Shown: piece by piece, positions 1 through 10,065 of the stretch
Position numbering within the stretch: the first letter of the stretch is position 1
Layout of the letters: each line of letters starts with the position of its first letter
Assembly (NCBI RefSeq): GCF_000015045.1
Contig: NC_008609.1
Coordinates: 1,869,501 to 1,933,500, forward strand
Origin: Pelobacter propionicus DSM 2379
Lineage (GTDB): Bacteria; Desulfobacterota; Desulfuromonadia; Geobacterales; Pseudopelobacteraceae
Direction of reading: 5' to 3'
Length of the DNA: 64,000 bases
Translations under genes and position numbers: made by a program
Notes under the pieces: generated by a model
What the model was told of the DNA's origin: nothing
The model's input: only the letters and a program-made list of their open reading frames with translations
Databases searched by the model: none

Positions 1-1925
1 ATGTCGATGCGCACCATGTTGTCTTCCGAGTCGAACAGCGCCTCGGCCAGGGTGCGGGCCAGCTCGGTCTTGCCCACACCGGTGGGGCCCAGAAAAATGA
101 ACGAACCAATGGGGCGGTGCGGGTCCTTGATGCCGGAGCGGGCTCTGAGCACGGCATCGGAAACCAGACGCACCGCCTCGTCCTGGCCGATGACCCGCTG
201 GTGCAGGATGTCCTCCAGCCGGAGCAGCTTCTCCCGCTCCCCCTCCACCAGCCGCATGACCGGTATGCCGGTCCAGTTGGCCACGATCTGGGCGATCTCG
301 TCCTCGGTCACCTCTTCCCTGAGCAGCTTCTGTCCTCCCTGGTTGGCGGCCAGGGTGGCCTCCTCGTTGTGCAGAGCCTTCTCCAAGCCGGGCATCTCCG
401 AGTACTTCAGTTTTGAGGCCAGTTCCAGGTTGCTGTCCCGCTCGGCCTGTTCGATGTCGTGGCGGGTCTTCTCGATCTGCTCTCGTAGACCCTGGATGCG
501 CTGGATGGCGCACTTCTCCGTTTCGTACTGGGCACGCATGGCGTTGGCCCGTTCCCGGTCGTCGGCCAGTTCCCTGCGCAGAGCCTTCAGCCGCTCCTGG
601 CTGGCGCGGTCCTTCTCCTTCTTCAGGGCCACCTCCTCGATCTCCAGCTGCATCACCCGACGGTTGATGGTGTCCAGTTCAGACGGCAGGGAGTCGATCT
701 CCGTGCGCAGCATGGCGCAGGCTTCGTCCACCAGGTCGATGGCCTTGTCCGGCAGGAAACGTTCGGTGATGTAGCGGTTGGAGAGGGTTGCCGCCGCCAC
801 CAGGGCCGAGTCCTGTATCTTGATGCCGTGGTGCACCTCGAAGCGCTCACGCAGGCCGCGCAGGATGGAGACCGTGTCCTCCACCGTGGGCTGCTCCACC
901 AGCACCGGCTGGAAGCGCCGTTCCAGGGCAGCGTCTTTCTCGATATGTTGGCGGTACTCGTCCAGGGTGGTGGCGCCGATGCAGTGCAACTCACCCCGGG
1001 CCAGCATCGGCTTGAGCATGTTGCCGGCATCCATGGCCCCTTCGGCCTTGCCGGCGCCGACGATGGTGTGCAGTTCGTCGATGAAGAGGATGATGCGCCC
1101 CTCTCCCTCCTTGACCTCGTTGAGCACCGCCTTCAGTCGCTCCTCGAACTCGCCGCGGTACTTGGCCCCGGCGATGAGCGATCCCATGTCCAGTGCGAAG
1201 ATGGTCTTCTTCTTCAACCCTTCAGGGACGTCGCCGCGCACGATGCGCTGGGCCAGTCCCTCCACGATGGCGGTCTTGCCCACACCCGGTTCGCCAATCA
1301 GCACCGGGTTGTTCTTGGTCTTGCGGGAGAGGATGCGGATCACCCGGCGGATGTCCTCGTCCCGGCCGATGACCGGGTCAAGCTTGCCGCTCCTGGCCTG
1401 CTTTACCAGGTCGCGGCCGTACTTCTCCAGCGCCTCGTAGCTGGCCTCGGGGTTCTGGCTCTGCACCCGCTGGTTGCCACGCACGTCGGTGAGCGCCTTG
1501 AGCAGCTTCTCTCTTTCCAGGCCAACCTGCTTCAGCAGCCTGCCGGCAGGGCTCTTGTCCCCCTCGGCCACCAGGGCCATCAGCAGGTGCTCCACGGAGA
1601 CGTACTCGTCTTTGAGCCGTTTTGCCTCGTTTTCCGCCTCCACCAGGATGCGGGAGAGGCGCTGTGAGACGTAGATCTTGCCCGGTTCCGCTCCCGGTCC
1701 GGACACGCGGGGCCGCCGCTCCAGTTCCCCTTCGATCTCCTTCTCCAAGTGTTCAGGCCTGATATCCATGCGCCGCAGCAGGCGGGGGACCAGCCCGTCG
1801 GCCTGGTTCACCAGCGACCAGAGCAGGTGCTCGCCATCCACCTCCACGTGGCCGTAGGTTACCGCCTTGCTCTGCGCTTCCGCGAACGCTTCCTGGGATT
1901 TCTGTGTCAACCGGTTTATGTCCAT
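1..1925 (-). CDS. clpB: ClpB ATP-dependent disaggregase (partial, 3' end outside window)
   Basis: Hexameric Hsp100 AAA+ chaperone that threads aggregated proteins with DnaK in the cytoplasm. Translating the minus strand from the ATG at 1925 gives [14 protein letters not shown], the usual ClpB start. A Clp N-domain follows (about residues 1-145), then NBD1 with Walker [10 protein letters not shown] near residue 205 and Walker [10 protein letters not shown], then the long charged middle-domain coiled coil (about 400-520). NBD2 is entered with Walker [11 protein letters not shown] near residue 610, and the window ends just after it. A Shine-Dalgarno GAGAGGA lies a few bases upstream of the ATG. 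About 640 of an expected 860 residues are visible. I could not identify a CIRCE element or a clean sigma-32 promoter upstream. Confidence 0.97.
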   Translation of the reverse strand, partial: MDINRLTQKSQEAFAEAQSKAVTYGHVEVDGEHLLWSLVNQADGLVPRLLRRMDIRPEHLEKEIEGELERRPRVSGPGAEPGKIYVSQRLSRILVEAENEAKRLKDEYVSVEHLLMALVAEGDKSPAGRLLKQVGLEREKLLKALTDVRGNQRVQSQNPEASYEALEKYGRDLVKQARSGKLDPVIGRDEDIRRVIRILSRKTKNNPVLIGEPGVGKTAIVEGLAQRIVRGDVPEGLKKKTIFALDMGSLIAGAKYRGEFEERLKAVLNEVKEGEGRIILFIDELHTIVGAGKAEGAMDAGNMLKPMLARGELHCIGATTLDEYRQHIEKDAALERRFQPVLVEQPTVEDTVSILRGLRERFEVHHGIKIQDSALVAAATLSNRYITERFLPDKAIDLVDEACAMLRTEIDSLPSELDTINRRVMQLEIEEVALKKEKDRASQERLKALRRELADDRERANAMRAQYETEKCAIQRIQGLREQIEKTRHDIEQAERDSNLELASKLKYSEMPGLEKALHNEEATLAANQGGQKLLREEVTEDEIAQIVANWTGIPVMRLVEGEREKLLRLEDILHQRVIGQDEAVRLVSDAVLRARSGIKDPHRPIGSFIFLGPTGVGKTELARTLAEALFDSEDNMVRID

Positions 1926-2187
1926 ATCCAATTCCTCTCTTTTAGTTCCGAAAAACTGTCCCCACTTCGTGAGCCACGCCAACCCATCCCGCTTGAGAGG
2001 GGATTCAACGTTTCGCTTCAGTTAAAACGGTAAGCACAGCTGGAACATAATTCAAGGAGCAAAACACGCTGGGGTATAAACAGTTTTTATTTGCAATGCC
2101 ACGGCGATTATGGGTATGGTTCCTCGCATCGCGCCGAAGTCTTCAGCGGGCTTATCCGGACAGACCATCGATGGGAGGCAAACAACC

Positions 2188-3681
2188 ATGCTGACGGCCA
2201 GAACCTGCGGAGTACTGCTTCATCCGACGTCGTTGCCGGGAAGGGGGGGCATCGGATCCCTGGGGGAAGATGCTCGCTGTTTCGTCGACCTGCTGGCGGA
2301 CATGGGCATGTCGCTCTGGCAGGTGCTGCCGCTGACCCCTCCAGCCTGTGGCAACTCTCCCTACTCGGCCTTTTCCGCCTTTGCCGGTAACCCGCTGCTG
2401 ATCGATTGCGATCAACTGGTGGCGGAGGGGGACCTGGCGGAGTACTCCCCCCCTGACGTCCCATCCACGGAGCGGGTGGATTTCGGCTCGGTCATCGAGT
2501 CCAAGCTGGCTCTCCTGCGCCGGGCAGCCAGCGCCTTCTTCGCCGCGGGCGTAACCGGGCGGATGGAAGAATTCTGGCGCTTCTGCGATACCAACACCTG
2601 GCTGCATGACTACGCTCTCTTCATGGCCATCAAGGAGCAGCGGAACGGTGCCAGCTGGCATCGCTGGCCAGCCGCCATGGCGCGGCACACGCCGGCAATG
2701 TACGAGAAGCTCTCCGTGCAACTGGGGCCGGAGATCGGCGTCCAGAAGTACATGCAGTGGCAGTTTTTCCGCCAGTGGCGTTCGCTGCGCGACTACGCCG
2801 CCAGCCGGGGGATCAGGCTGGTGGGCGACATGCCGCTTTTCGTGGCCTACGATTCCGCCGATGTCTGGAGCAGGCGTTCCCTCTTCTTGCTTGATGAAAA
2901 AGGCCGCCCTCTGTGTATGGCAGGGGTACCGCCCGACTATTTCAGCGCAACGGGCCAGTTGTGGGGCAATCCGCTCTATGACTGGCAGGCGCTTGAGGGG
3001 CATGGGTTCGATTGGTGGATCGAGCGCTTCCGCCACCTGTTCACCCTCTACGATGCCGTGCGCATCGACCATTTCCGCGGCTTCGAGGCTGCCTGGCATG
3101 TTCCCGCCGGCGAGCGGACCGCCAAACGGGGCGCCTGGGTGGAAGGGCCGGGGAGGGCTTTCTTCGACGCCGTCGGCGCGTCTCTGGGGAAACTGCCTAT
3201 CATTGCCGAAGACCTGGGAGAGATCACCCCGGCTGTGGAGGAACTGCGCGACCGCTACGGCTTTCCCGGCATGAAGATTCTCCAGTTCGCCTTCGACTCC
3301 GGCCCGGCCAATCCCTATCTGCCGCACAACCACACCAGGAGCTGCGTGGTGTACACCGGTACCCACGACAACTGCACCACCAGGGGGTGGTACGACGGCC
3401 TCTCTCTCGAACAGCGCCGGGAGGTGCGGCACTACATCGGCTGCGCGTCGGAAAAAATTGTGGAAGGAATGCTCAGGATGGCGCTGATGTCCGTGGCTGA
3501 CACGGTTATTCTTCCCTTTCAGGACCTGCTCGGCCTGCCCGCCGATGCGCGCATGAACGTTCCCGGAACAGCCGAAGGTAACTGGGGATGGCGTTTTTCC
3601 TGGGATATGGTTCCACGGCGCCTGGGGGCCGACCTGGCCGAGATGGTGAAACGGTATGGGCGCAGTATGGGCAAGTTCTGA
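2188..3681 (+). CDS. malQ: 4-alpha-glucanotransferase (amylomaltase)
   Basis: GH77 enzyme that transfers alpha-1,4-glucan segments between maltodextrins, in cytoplasmic glycogen/maltodextrin metabolism. At 497 residues it has the usual length. The start MLTARTCGVLLHPTSLPG is chosen because GGGAGG at 2173-2178 lies 9 bases upstream; an in-frame ATG at 2110 lacks a good site. GH77 landmarks are visible in order: LHPTSLPG near the N-terminus, the nucleophile region RIDHFRGF, the acid/base AEDLG, and GTHDN holding the third catalytic Asp. It stands alone between divergent clpB and the yceD operon. Confidence 0.96.
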   Translation: MLTARTCGVLLHPTSLPGRGGIGSLGEDARCFVDLLADMGMSLWQVLPLTPPACGNSPYSAFSAFAGNPLLIDCDQLVAEGDLAEYSPPDVPSTERVDFGSVIESKLALLRRAASAFFAAGVTGRMEEFWRFCDTNTWLHDYALFMAIKEQRNGASWHRWPAAMARHTPAMYEKLSVQLGPEIGVQKYMQWQFFRQWRSLRDYAASRGIRLVGDMPLFVAYDSADVWSRRSLFLLDEKGRPLCMAGVPPDYFSATGQLWGNPLYDWQALEGHGFDWWIERFRHLFTLYDAVRIDHFRGFEAAWHVPAGERTAKRGAWVEGPGRAFFDAVGASLGKLPIIAEDLGEITPAVEELRDRYGFPGMKILQFAFDSGPANPYLPHNHTRSCVVYTGTHDNCTTRGWYDGLSLEQRREVRHYIGCASEKIVEGMLRMALMSVADTVILPFQDLLGLPADARMNVPGTAEGNWGWRFSWDMVPRRLGADLAEMVKRYGRSMGKF

Positions 3682-3771
3682 TAACTTACTGAATTATAGC
3701 GTGTTTTATGCGCTGTTTAGCCGGAATGGGAAGCGGCAAGCTGGTGTTGTCAGGATTCCGGGTAAATAGTC

Positions 3772-3799
3772 TTGACAAACGGTATCCATTGCATATACT
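3772..3799 (+). promoter_or_regulatory. sigma-70 type promoter for the yceD-rpmF-plsX-fab operon
   Basis: Consensus -35 TTGACA (3772-3777) and near-consensus -10 TATACT (3794-3799) are separated by 16 bases. They sit about 50 bases before the GTG start of the yceD-like gene. This is the best promoter match in the malQ-yceD gap. Assignment is by sequence only. Confidence 0.7.
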
Positions 3800-3850
3800 T
3801 GCATGCTTTGATTTTACTGTACTATCGCCAGGCATAATGGAAGCCATCAC

Positions 3851-4393
3851 GTGAAGATATCCATCGATCATATAAGTGAAAAACCCCTCGCGCTGCACAG
3901 CCAGGAACCGGCTCTGTCGTTTCCGCTCCTGGCGCAGATGCAGGCCGACGGTACCTGCTCCTTCATTGGTCCCGTCCGCTGCGACGCGACCGTGGTGCGC
4001 GAATACGATCACGTGCGGGTGACGGGGCGCATCACGGTGCCGGTGGCGCTGGTCTGTTCACGCTGCCTCGTCGACTACGAGTCCCTGCTGGATTCGTCCT
4101 TCACCATCATCTTCAGGAAGGCGACGGCCGAGGAAGGTGTTCTGGAGGAGGAGACCGAACTCAGCGAACAGGATCTGATCGCATCCTGTTACCATGGCGA
4201 CGAGATCGACATGACCCACGAGATCGAAGAACAGATTTCCATGGAAGTACCCGTTCAGCCGCTCTGCGGCGACAGCTGCAAGGGGCTCTGCCCCGAGTGT
4301 GGAACCGACCTGAATCACGACACCTGTTCCTGCTCAGCCAGCCAGTTTAATTTCAAGTTCAGTGCACTCAAGGATTTCAAGGCGTCCAGATAA
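3851..4393 (+). CDS. yceD: YceD/DUF177 family protein (large-subunit rRNA accumulation protein)
   Basis: Cytoplasmic DUF177 protein, 180 residues, in its conserved place just before rpmF. In other bacteria this family helps 23S rRNA accumulate. The sequence has an N-terminal beta-rich part, a CSRC motif around residue 77, and a C-terminal Cys cluster (CGDSCKGLCPECG then CSCS) that could bind zinc, as in many non-enterobacterial DUF177 members. It starts with GTG at 3851; the ribosome site GGAAG at 3839-3843 is weak. The spacing to rpmF is 51 bases. The function is known from family work rather than seen here. Confidence 0.88.
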   Translation: MKISIDHISEKPLALHSQEPALSFPLLAQMQADGTCSFIGPVRCDATVVREYDHVRVTGRITVPVALVCSRCLVDYESLLDSSFTIIFRKATAEEGVLEEETELSEQDLIASCYHGDEIDMTHEIEEQISMEVPVQPLCGDSCKGLCPECGTDLNHDTCSCSASQFNFKFSALKDFKASR

Positions 4394-4444
4394 CACATAC
4401 CATGGTGGCGGACGATCCGCTCCACCGGAAAAAGGAGAGACAGC

Positions 4445-4630
4445 ATGGCGGTACCCAAGAAAAAAACATCCAAATCACGTAAAAACATGAGAAGGGCACA
4501 TGATTTTCTCACGACCCAGTCCGTCTCGGTCTGCCCCCAGTGCAAATCCCCCAAACTGCCCCACCGTGTCTGCCCCACCTGCGGCACCTACAAGGGAAAA
4601 GAAGTACTCGACGTTGCCAAAGCCTCGTAA
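4445..4630 (+). CDS. rpmF: 50S ribosomal protein L32
   Basis: Small basic ribosomal protein of 61 residues beginning [20 protein letters not shown], typical of bL32. Two CxxC pairs (CPQC and CPTCG) make this the zinc-binding (C+) form. A strong AAGGAGA lies just upstream of the ATG. It sits between the yceD-like gene and plsX, an arrangement conserved across bacteria that couples ribosome and phospholipid synthesis genes. Confidence 0.98.
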   Translation: MAVPKKKTSKSRKNMRRAHDFLTTQSVSVCPQCKSPKLPHRVCPTCGTYKGKEVLDVAKAS

Positions 4631-4663
4631 GGTTTGCGACCCGTCGTGACACCATCAGGGGTA

Positions 4664-5704
4664 ATGAGAATAGCTGTTGACGCAATGGGTGGCGACAATG
4701 CCCCGACTATCGAGGTCGAAGGCGCTGTCGCCGCCTGTCGTGAATTCGGCATCCCCATAACGCTGGTTGGAGACCAGGAACGGCTCAGGAAGGAATTGGA
4801 GCTACACCACTGTTCCGGGCTGGATATCGATATCTTCCATGCCAGCGAAGTGGTCGGGATGCATGACTCCGCGTCCGATGCCATACGGCGCAAGAAAAAC
4901 TCGTCGGTTCGGCTGGCATTTGAACTGGTGAAAGAGGGAAAGGCCTGCGCCGCGGTGAGTGCCGGAAACTCCGGTGCCACCATGGCCGCGGGCATGTTCG
5001 TGCTCAAGCGTATCAAGGGAATTGATCGTCCGGCCATCGCCCAGGTTTTTCCCACCCTGAAGGGGAAGACGCTGGTGCTGGACATTGGCGGCACGGTGGA
5101 CTGCAAGCCGATCCATCTGGCGCAGTTCGCCATCATGGGTGAGGTGTACGCCCGTTACGTCATGGGGATTGCCGATCCGGTGGTTGGCCTTCTATCCAAT
5201 GGTGAGGAAGAGTCCAAGGGCAACGAACTGACCCGTGAAACCAACACCCTGCTGCGCAAAACATCGCTGAACTATGCCGGCTATATCGAGGGGCGTGACA
5301 TATTCAAGGGGCAGATCGATGTGGTGGTCTGCGACGGCTTCGTGGGCAACATCGTTCTGAAACTGTCCGAGGGGTTGGCCGATGCTGCCGGCCGCATGCT
5401 CAAGCAGGAGATTCTGAAGAGTTGGGTCTCCAAGCTGGGCTATCTGTTCGTGCGCGGCGCGTTCAAGCGTTTCAGGAGAATCGTCGACTACGCCGAATAC
5501 GGTGGAGCGCCTCTTTTGGGAATCAACGGCGTGGGCATGATCTGCCACGGTGGCTCCAGTGTCAAGGCGATCAAAAACGCCATCCGTCTGGCAGAGGAGT
5601 ATGCGCGCAATGGCGTGGCCGAGCATGTGGTGGAAAAACTCTCCGAAAACCATATAGAGTCCCTGCAGCGGGACAATGCCAAGCTTCAGGCGGTCGGCGA
5701 GTGA
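4664..5704 (+). CDS. plsX: Phosphate acyltransferase PlsX
   Basis: Converts acyl-ACP to acyl-phosphate for the PlsY step of phosphatidic acid synthesis; a peripheral membrane enzyme. It is 346 residues from the ATG at 4664 ([20 protein letters not shown], the family signature), preceded by AGGGG at 4657-4661. A TTG-started extension from 4634 is possible but adds nothing conserved. The glycine-rich [12 protein letters not shown] and the C-terminal [19 protein letters not shown] are both present. It begins 33 bases after rpmF. In relatives fabH follows; here it does not. Confidence 0.97.
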   Translation: MRIAVDAMGGDNAPTIEVEGAVAACREFGIPITLVGDQERLRKELELHHCSGLDIDIFHASEVVGMHDSASDAIRRKKNSSVRLAFELVKEGKACAAVSAGNSGATMAAGMFVLKRIKGIDRPAIAQVFPTLKGKTLVLDIGGTVDCKPIHLAQFAIMGEVYARYVMGIADPVVGLLSNGEEESKGNELTRETNTLLRKTSLNYAGYIEGRDIFKGQIDVVVCDGFVGNIVLKLSEGLADAAGRMLKQEILKSWVSKLGYLFVRGAFKRFRRIVDYAEYGGAPLLGINGVGMICHGGSSVKAIKNAIRLAEEYARNGVAEHVVEKLSENHIESLQRDNAKLQAVGE

Positions 5705-6126
5705 ATATTCTCCAACCGGGAATCAGGATTTCTTCCTCTGGCTTGTCTGCTCAAGCCAGGAGACCATTCAATGGGGATGGCGAACAGCCGCCGGAACCCT
5801 GGTCGTGCGCCGTCATGGGTGCCGCACCTGCTACACTCTCCCCTTCTGTTTCCCGCGTTCCCCCCCATCAACTCCAGCAACAGCACCACTGTTCCTTGCG
5901 GTCCGCACCCCCGCACAACCATTGTTTCATACGCCGCTGGAACAGGGAACTGTTTCCCCATGGTGCTTTTTCCGCGTCCAGGCCATGGGGAGGGAGTGCG
6001 CCCCGCGGGATGTTCGACCCGGGCAGTGTTTCGCGCTGTCCCGGTTTCTGATCCCCCGGCGGAGCTTTGGCAATTGACTTCAATTGCGCTATAGTGAAGA
6101 ATCCACATGATTGATGAGGTAATCAC
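5705..6126 (+). other. 422-base gap where fabH is normally found; no gene recognised
   Basis: Between plsX and fabD I find no ORF resembling FabH or any other protein, and no recognisable FabH remnant in six frames. The stretch holds a perfect 8-bp hairpin CTGGCTTG-N6-CAAGCCAG (5738-5759) without a following T-run, and at its end a promoter with an overlapping dyad ahead of fabD. The middle (about 5800-6050) is C-rich on the plus strand and shows no coding pattern. Confidence 0.6.
6067..6095 (+). promoter_or_regulatory. Candidate fabD promoter with operator-like dyad
   Basis: TTGGCA (6067-6072), a 17-base spacer and TATAGT (6090-6095) form a plausible sigma-70 promoter 32 bases before the fabD ATG. 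Between the two boxes lies a perfect dyad GCAATTG-N4-CAATTGC (6070-6087). A repressor bound there would block polymerase. No regulator is identified. Confidence 0.5.
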
Positions 6127-7047
6127 ATGAGAAAGACGGCTTTTGTTTTTCCTGGTCAAGGCTCGCAATACCCGGGTATGGGCAAGGAACTGTTCGATAC
6201 CTACCGGGTTTCCCGTGAGGTCTTTGAAGAGGCCGATGAAGCCCTCGGACTGAAGCTTTCCACCCTCTGCTTCGAGGGGGGAGAAGATGAACTGAAGCTG
6301 ACCGCCAACACCCAGCCCGCTATCCTGACCACCAGCATCGCCATCCTGAAGGCTCTTCTGCAGGAAACCGGCCTTAAACCCGATTACGTTGCCGGCCACT
6401 CTCTGGGCGAGTTTTCTGCCTTGGTCTGCACCGGAACCCTGTCCCTGGCCGATGCGGTGCGCACGGTGCGCTCACGCGGCTTCTTCATGCAGGACGCGGT
6501 TCCCGTGGGAACCGGTGCCATGGCGGCAATCTTGAGCGTCAGTGCCGAAGTGCTGGACGAGATCTGCCAGGAGGCTGCCCAGGGGGAGATCGTCGCTCCC
6601 GCCAACTTCAACTCGCCCGGACAGGTCGTTATCGCCGGCCATTCCGGTGCTGTCCACCGTGCTATCACCATAGCCAAGGAGCGGGGGTTCAAGAAGGCGC
6701 TCATGCTTCCGGTTAGCGCACCATTCCACTGTGCGCTGATGCAACCGGCGGCTGAAAGGCTTGCCGAGGTGCTTGAACGGGTAAAGTTCGCCCATGTCAA
6801 GGTGCCCTATGTTGCCAATGCTGATGCGGAACCCAATACCAACCGCACCAGAATCAAGCCGCTGCTCATAACCCAGGTCTGCGCGCCGGTGCTCTGGGAA
6901 CAGTCGGTCAGGAAAATGGCGTCTCTGGGCGTGGAACGATTCGTTGAGATCGGTCCCGGCAAGGTCCTGTCCGGCCTTGTTAAGCGGATCGCCAAGGAGA
7001 GCCTGGTTGACAATGTGGAGAATATTGCCACCCTTAAGGCTCTATAA
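6127..7047 (+). CDS. fabD: Malonyl-CoA:ACP transacylase
   Basis: Loads malonate from CoA onto ACP for type II fatty acid synthesis in the cytoplasm. It has 306 residues, the normal length. Visible motifs are the N-terminal FVFPGQGSQYPGMG, the nucleophile elbow GHSLGEF (Ser about 92), the catalytic His region APFHCALM near residue 200, and the C-terminal EIGPGKVLSGL. It has its own probable promoter upstream and is followed 33 bases later by fabG. Confidence 0.98.
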   Translation: MRKTAFVFPGQGSQYPGMGKELFDTYRVSREVFEEADEALGLKLSTLCFEGGEDELKLTANTQPAILTTSIAILKALLQETGLKPDYVAGHSLGEFSALVCTGTLSLADAVRTVRSRGFFMQDAVPVGTGAMAAILSVSAEVLDEICQEAAQGEIVAPANFNSPGQVVIAGHSGAVHRAITIAKERGFKKALMLPVSAPFHCALMQPAAERLAEVLERVKFAHVKVPYVANADAEPNTNRTRIKPLLITQVCAPVLWEQSVRKMASLGVERFVEIGPGKVLSGLVKRIAKESLVDNVENIATLKAL

Positions 7048-7080
7048 ACCAACAAACATGATTTCTGAAGGAGGAAGGTT

Positions 7081-7818
7081 ATGGTTAAAGACAGGGTTGC
7101 CGTTGTAACCGGGGCGTCGCGCGGTATCGGACGCAGCATAGCGCTTGCTCTTGCGGCCGGCGGGGCCAAGATTGTTGCCGCGGATGTTAGTCTGGAAGGG
7201 TGCCAGGAGTTGGTGGATGAACTGGCCGCCCAGGGTACCGAAGGTCTTGCCGTCCAGTGCAACGTCACGTCCAGCCAGGATGCCGAGCGCCTCATCGATG
7301 CCGCCGTGGCGAAGTTCGGCCGTGTCGACATCCTGATCAACAACGCCGGAATCACCCGCGACGGCATGCTCATGCGCATGAAGGACGAAGAGTGGGACGC
7401 CGTACTCTCCATCAACCTGAAGGGCGCTTTCGTATGCACCCGTGCGGTGTGCAAGGTGATGACCAAACAACGCTCGGGCAGGATCATCAACATCGCCTCC
7501 ATCGTAGGCCAGATGGGCAATGCCGGGCAGGCCAACTACTGCGCCAGCAAGGCCGGCCTGATCGGGCTGACCAAGTCCAATGCCCGCGAACTGGCCCGTC
7601 GTTCAATCACCGTCAACGCCGTTGCTCCCGGGTTCATCGCCACCGCCATGACCGACGCCCTGCCCGAAAAGGTGCGTAATGAACTGGCCGCCCAGATACC
7701 GCTGGAGCGCCTGGGAAGCGCCGACGATATTGCCAATGCCGTGCTGTTTCTTGCTTCCGACAATTCCGCCTACATAACCGGACAGGTGCTGGCGGTCAAT
7801 GGCGGCATGTACATGTAA
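7081..7818 (+). CDS. fabG: 3-oxoacyl-ACP reductase
   Basis: NADPH-dependent short-chain dehydrogenase that reduces 3-ketoacyl-ACP in fatty acid elongation. It has 245 residues, the normal length. The Rossmann motif TGASRGIG is near residues 10-17, NNAG is in the middle, and the catalytic YCASK is around residue 150, with the C-terminal GQVLAVNGGMYM. A strong GGAGGAAGG precedes the ATG. It sits between fabD and acpP, which supports FabG over other SDR enzymes. Confidence 0.97.
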   Translation: MVKDRVAVVTGASRGIGRSIALALAAGGAKIVAADVSLEGCQELVDELAAQGTEGLAVQCNVTSSQDAERLIDAAVAKFGRVDILINNAGITRDGMLMRMKDEEWDAVLSINLKGAFVCTRAVCKVMTKQRSGRIINIASIVGQMGNAGQANYCASKAGLIGLTKSNARELARRSITVNAVAPGFIATAMTDALPEKVRNELAAQIPLERLGSADDIANAVLFLASDNSAYITGQVLAVNGGMYM

Positions 7819-7929
7819 GGCATGCATTTATGTTTTGACTTTTGCAAAATTCATTGTTAAGAAGGCTCTGCATTTAGCAAGCACACAAAAAAAGAACCTG
7901 TACAGGGTTACATCACACGGAGGTGAAAG

Positions 7930-8163
7930 ATGTCTGACATTGCGAAACGAGTAAAAGAGATTGTGGCTGAGCAGCTGGGCGTGGAAGAGTCCCTTGTTGT
8001 GCCTGAGGCTTCCTTCATGGATGATCTGGGTGCCGACTCCCTCGACACTGTCGAACTGGTCATGGCTCTTGAAGAAGAATTTGATATCGAGATCCCGGAC
8101 GAAGACGCCGAGAAGATCCAGTCGGTTAACGACGCCATTGAGTATATCACCGAGCACGCCTAG
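7930..8163 (+). CDS. acpP: Acyl carrier protein
   Basis: Acidic 77-residue carrier protein that holds acyl chains on 4'-phosphopantetheine. The attachment motif GADSLDTVE is present with Ser at residue 37. The four-helix, highly acidic composition is typical. The ribosome site GGAGGTGAAAG lies directly before the ATG. The 111-base gap after fabG could hold its own promoter, but I see no strong one. Confidence 0.99.
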   Translation: MSDIAKRVKEIVAEQLGVEESLVVPEASFMDDLGADSLDTVELVMALEEEFDIEIPDEDAEKIQSVNDAIEYITEHA

Positions 8164-8274
8164 AAAATCAGCGTACCTTGGAGAGGGAGAGGGGACTAGC
8201 TCCCCTCTTTCTCGTTTTTGCCTTTCTTTTTCATATCGATGTACCACAACAGTATAATCTGGGAGTCATACATT

Positions 8275-9507
8275 ATGAGAAGAGTCGTCATTACGGGAGT
8301 TGGAACGGTTTCCTCCCTTGGCACCGGCAACAGCGCCAACTGGGATGCGCTGACCAGCGGCACTTGTGGTATCGGTCCGATAACCCGCTTCGATGCATCT
8401 GATATTCCGGTAAAGATCGCAGGCGAAGTTAAGGGTTTCAATGCCGAGGACTTCTTTGACAAGAAAGAAGCCAAGAAGATGGATCTGTTCATCCAGTACG
8501 CCATGGCTGCCGCCCAGTTTGCCATGACCGATTCCGGCCTTGTCGTGAACGAGGAGAATGCCGAGCGCGTGGGTGTCCTGGTCGGTTCCGGCCTGGGCGG
8601 TCTGCCCACCATCGAGAAATACCACATCGCCATGATGGAGGGGGGCGTCAAGAAAATCTCTCCTTTCTTTATCCCCATGCTGCTGATCAACCTTGCCCCC
8701 GGCATGATCTCCATCAAATACGGTGCCAAGGGTCCCAATATATCCTCCGTCTCCGCCTGTGCCACCGGCACTCATTCCATTGGCGACGCCTTTCACATCA
8801 TCAAGCGCGGCGATGCCGACGCCATGATAGCAGGCGGCACGGAATCAACGATCACCCCCCTGGCCGTGGGCGGTTTTGCCGCCATGAAGGCGCTCTCCAC
8901 CCGAAACGATGCCCCGGAGAAGGCCTCGCGCCCCTTTGACAAGGATCGTGACGGTTTCATCATGGCCGAGGGTGCTGGCATCGTGGTCATGGAGGAATAC
9001 GAATCCGCCAAGAAACGCGGCGCCAGGATCTACGCCGAGGTTGTCGGCTACGGCCTGAGCGGTGACGCCTATCACATGACCGCGCCTGCTGCCGGCGGCG
9101 AGGGGGCCGCGCGCTGCATGAAGATGGCCCTGAACAACGCCGGCGTCAGCCCTGACCAGGTGACCTATATCAATGCCCATGGCACTTCCACGCCGTTCAA
9201 CGACCTGAACGAGACCCTTGCCATCAAGTCGGTCTTCGGTGGTCACGCCTCGAAACTGATGGTCTCTTCCACCAAGTCCATGACTGGCCACCTGCTGGGC
9301 GCCGCTGGCGGGATCGAGGCCGCGATTTGCTGCATGGCCATGGACAAGGGAGTCGTCCCGCCGACCATTAACTACGAGACGCCTGATCCTGAGTTGGATC
9401 TGGACTATGTCCCCAACACCGCCCGCAACGCTAGTATTGAATATGCCATGAGCAATTCACTCGGTTTCGGCGGTACCAACGCAACGCTTCTGTTCAAGAA
9501 GATCTAG
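8275..9507 (+). CDS. fabF: 3-oxoacyl-ACP synthase II
   Basis: Condensing enzyme that elongates acyl-ACP with malonyl-ACP. It has 410 residues from [16 protein letters not shown]. The start is set by GGGAG at 8261-8265, 9 bases upstream. The catalytic Cys is in [11 protein letters not shown] (about residue 162), with active-site His residues in NAHGTSTP and [10 protein letters not shown]. It is the last fab gene of the cluster and lies 14 bases before rpiB. Confidence 0.97.
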   Translation: MRRVVITGVGTVSSLGTGNSANWDALTSGTCGIGPITRFDASDIPVKIAGEVKGFNAEDFFDKKEAKKMDLFIQYAMAAAQFAMTDSGLVVNEENAERVGVLVGSGLGGLPTIEKYHIAMMEGGVKKISPFFIPMLLINLAPGMISIKYGAKGPNISSVSACATGTHSIGDAFHIIKRGDADAMIAGGTESTITPLAVGGFAAMKALSTRNDAPEKASRPFDKDRDGFIMAEGAGIVVMEEYESAKKRGARIYAEVVGYGLSGDAYHMTAPAAGGEGAARCMKMALNNAGVSPDQVTYINAHGTSTPFNDLNETLAIKSVFGGHASKLMVSSTKSMTGHLLGAAGGIEAAICCMAMDKGVVPPTINYETPDPELDLDYVPNTARNASIEYAMSNSLGFGGTNATLLFKKI

Positions 9508-9521
9508 TCGGGGGATCTCTC

Positions 9522-9968
9522 ATGATTGTAATTGGCAGCGATCACGGCGGGCTTGACCTCAAGCAGGCGCTGACGCGCTACCTGGCCGATCGCGCTATCA
9601 AAGTCAGCGACATCGGCACCGATAACGGTGATTCCGTGGATTATCCCCGCTTCGGCCTCAAGGTGGCCGAGATGGTGGCTTCCGGCTCTGCCGACCGCGG
9701 GATTCTCGTCTGCGGCACAGGAATCGGCATGTCCATTGCCGCTAACAAGGTTCCCGGAATACGGGCCGCACTGGCCACGGATGTCTTCATGGGCCGCATG
9801 GCCAAGGAGCACAACAACGCCAATATACTGGTGCTGGGAGGTCGCGTGCTGGACGAGCAGGAGGCCTGTGACATCGTCGGTGTCTGGCTGGACGCAACCT
9901 TCGAGGGGGGGCGCCATCAGGGCAGGCTTGACCAGATCGCTGAAATAGAGAAAAAGTACTGTAAATAA
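9522..9968 (+). CDS. rpiB: Ribose-5-phosphate isomerase B
   Basis: Interconverts ribose 5-phosphate and ribulose 5-phosphate. It has 148 residues, the normal length for RpiB/LacAB. The phosphate-binding GSDHGG is at residues 4-9 and the catalytic-Cys loop [13 protein letters not shown] is in the middle. The gene sits directly behind fabF with GGGGGA at 9510-9515 as ribosome site. It precedes glyA, a pairing frequent in deltaproteobacteria and other phyla. Confidence 0.96.
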   Translation: MIVIGSDHGGLDLKQALTRYLADRAIKVSDIGTDNGDSVDYPRFGLKVAEMVASGSADRGILVCGTGIGMSIAANKVPGIRAALATDVFMGRMAKEHNNANILVLGGRVLDEQEACDIVGVWLDATFEGGRHQGRLDQIAEIEKKYCK

Positions 9969-9991
9969 GGTTGTTATCATAGATTGTATCG

Positions 9992-10016
9992 AGCGGGACT
10001 TTAATAGAGTCCCGCT
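9992..10016 (+). terminator. Hairpin between rpiB and glyA
   Basis: A perfect 9-bp stem AGCGGGACT/AGTCCCGCT encloses a 7-base loop. It is followed by TCGTGTTT rather than a clean T-run, so it may terminate only part of the transcripts or stabilise the rpiB 3' end. Confidence 0.5.
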
Positions 10017-10065
10017 TCGTGTTTCCGGAAAAAACTGCGGAGAATCACATTTACAAGGAGATACC

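Noticed and set aside
1926..2187. CIRCE or sigma-32 promoter before clpB
   Set aside because: No TTAGCACTC-N9-GAGTGCTAA and no convincing CTTGAA/CCCCAT pair with proper spacing.
2152..3432. Long minus-strand open frame of 426 codons over malQ
   Set aside because: It is antisense to a gene with clear GH77 motifs, is rich in Gly/His/Val as GC-driven shadow frames are, and has no ribosome site.
5738..5759. Terminator after plsX
   Set aside because: The 8-bp hairpin is perfect but is followed by GAGACC, not a T-run, so it is only noted as a hairpin.
6074..6095. TTGACT as -35 of the fabD promoter
   Set aside because: Only 10 bases separate it from TATAGT; TTGGCA at 6067 with 17 bases is the better pair.
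5686..6399. Minus-strand open frame of 237 codons across the plsX-fabD gap
   Set aside because: It runs into fabD on the opposite strand, lacks a ribosome site and shows no family pattern, so the gap is left as non-coding.
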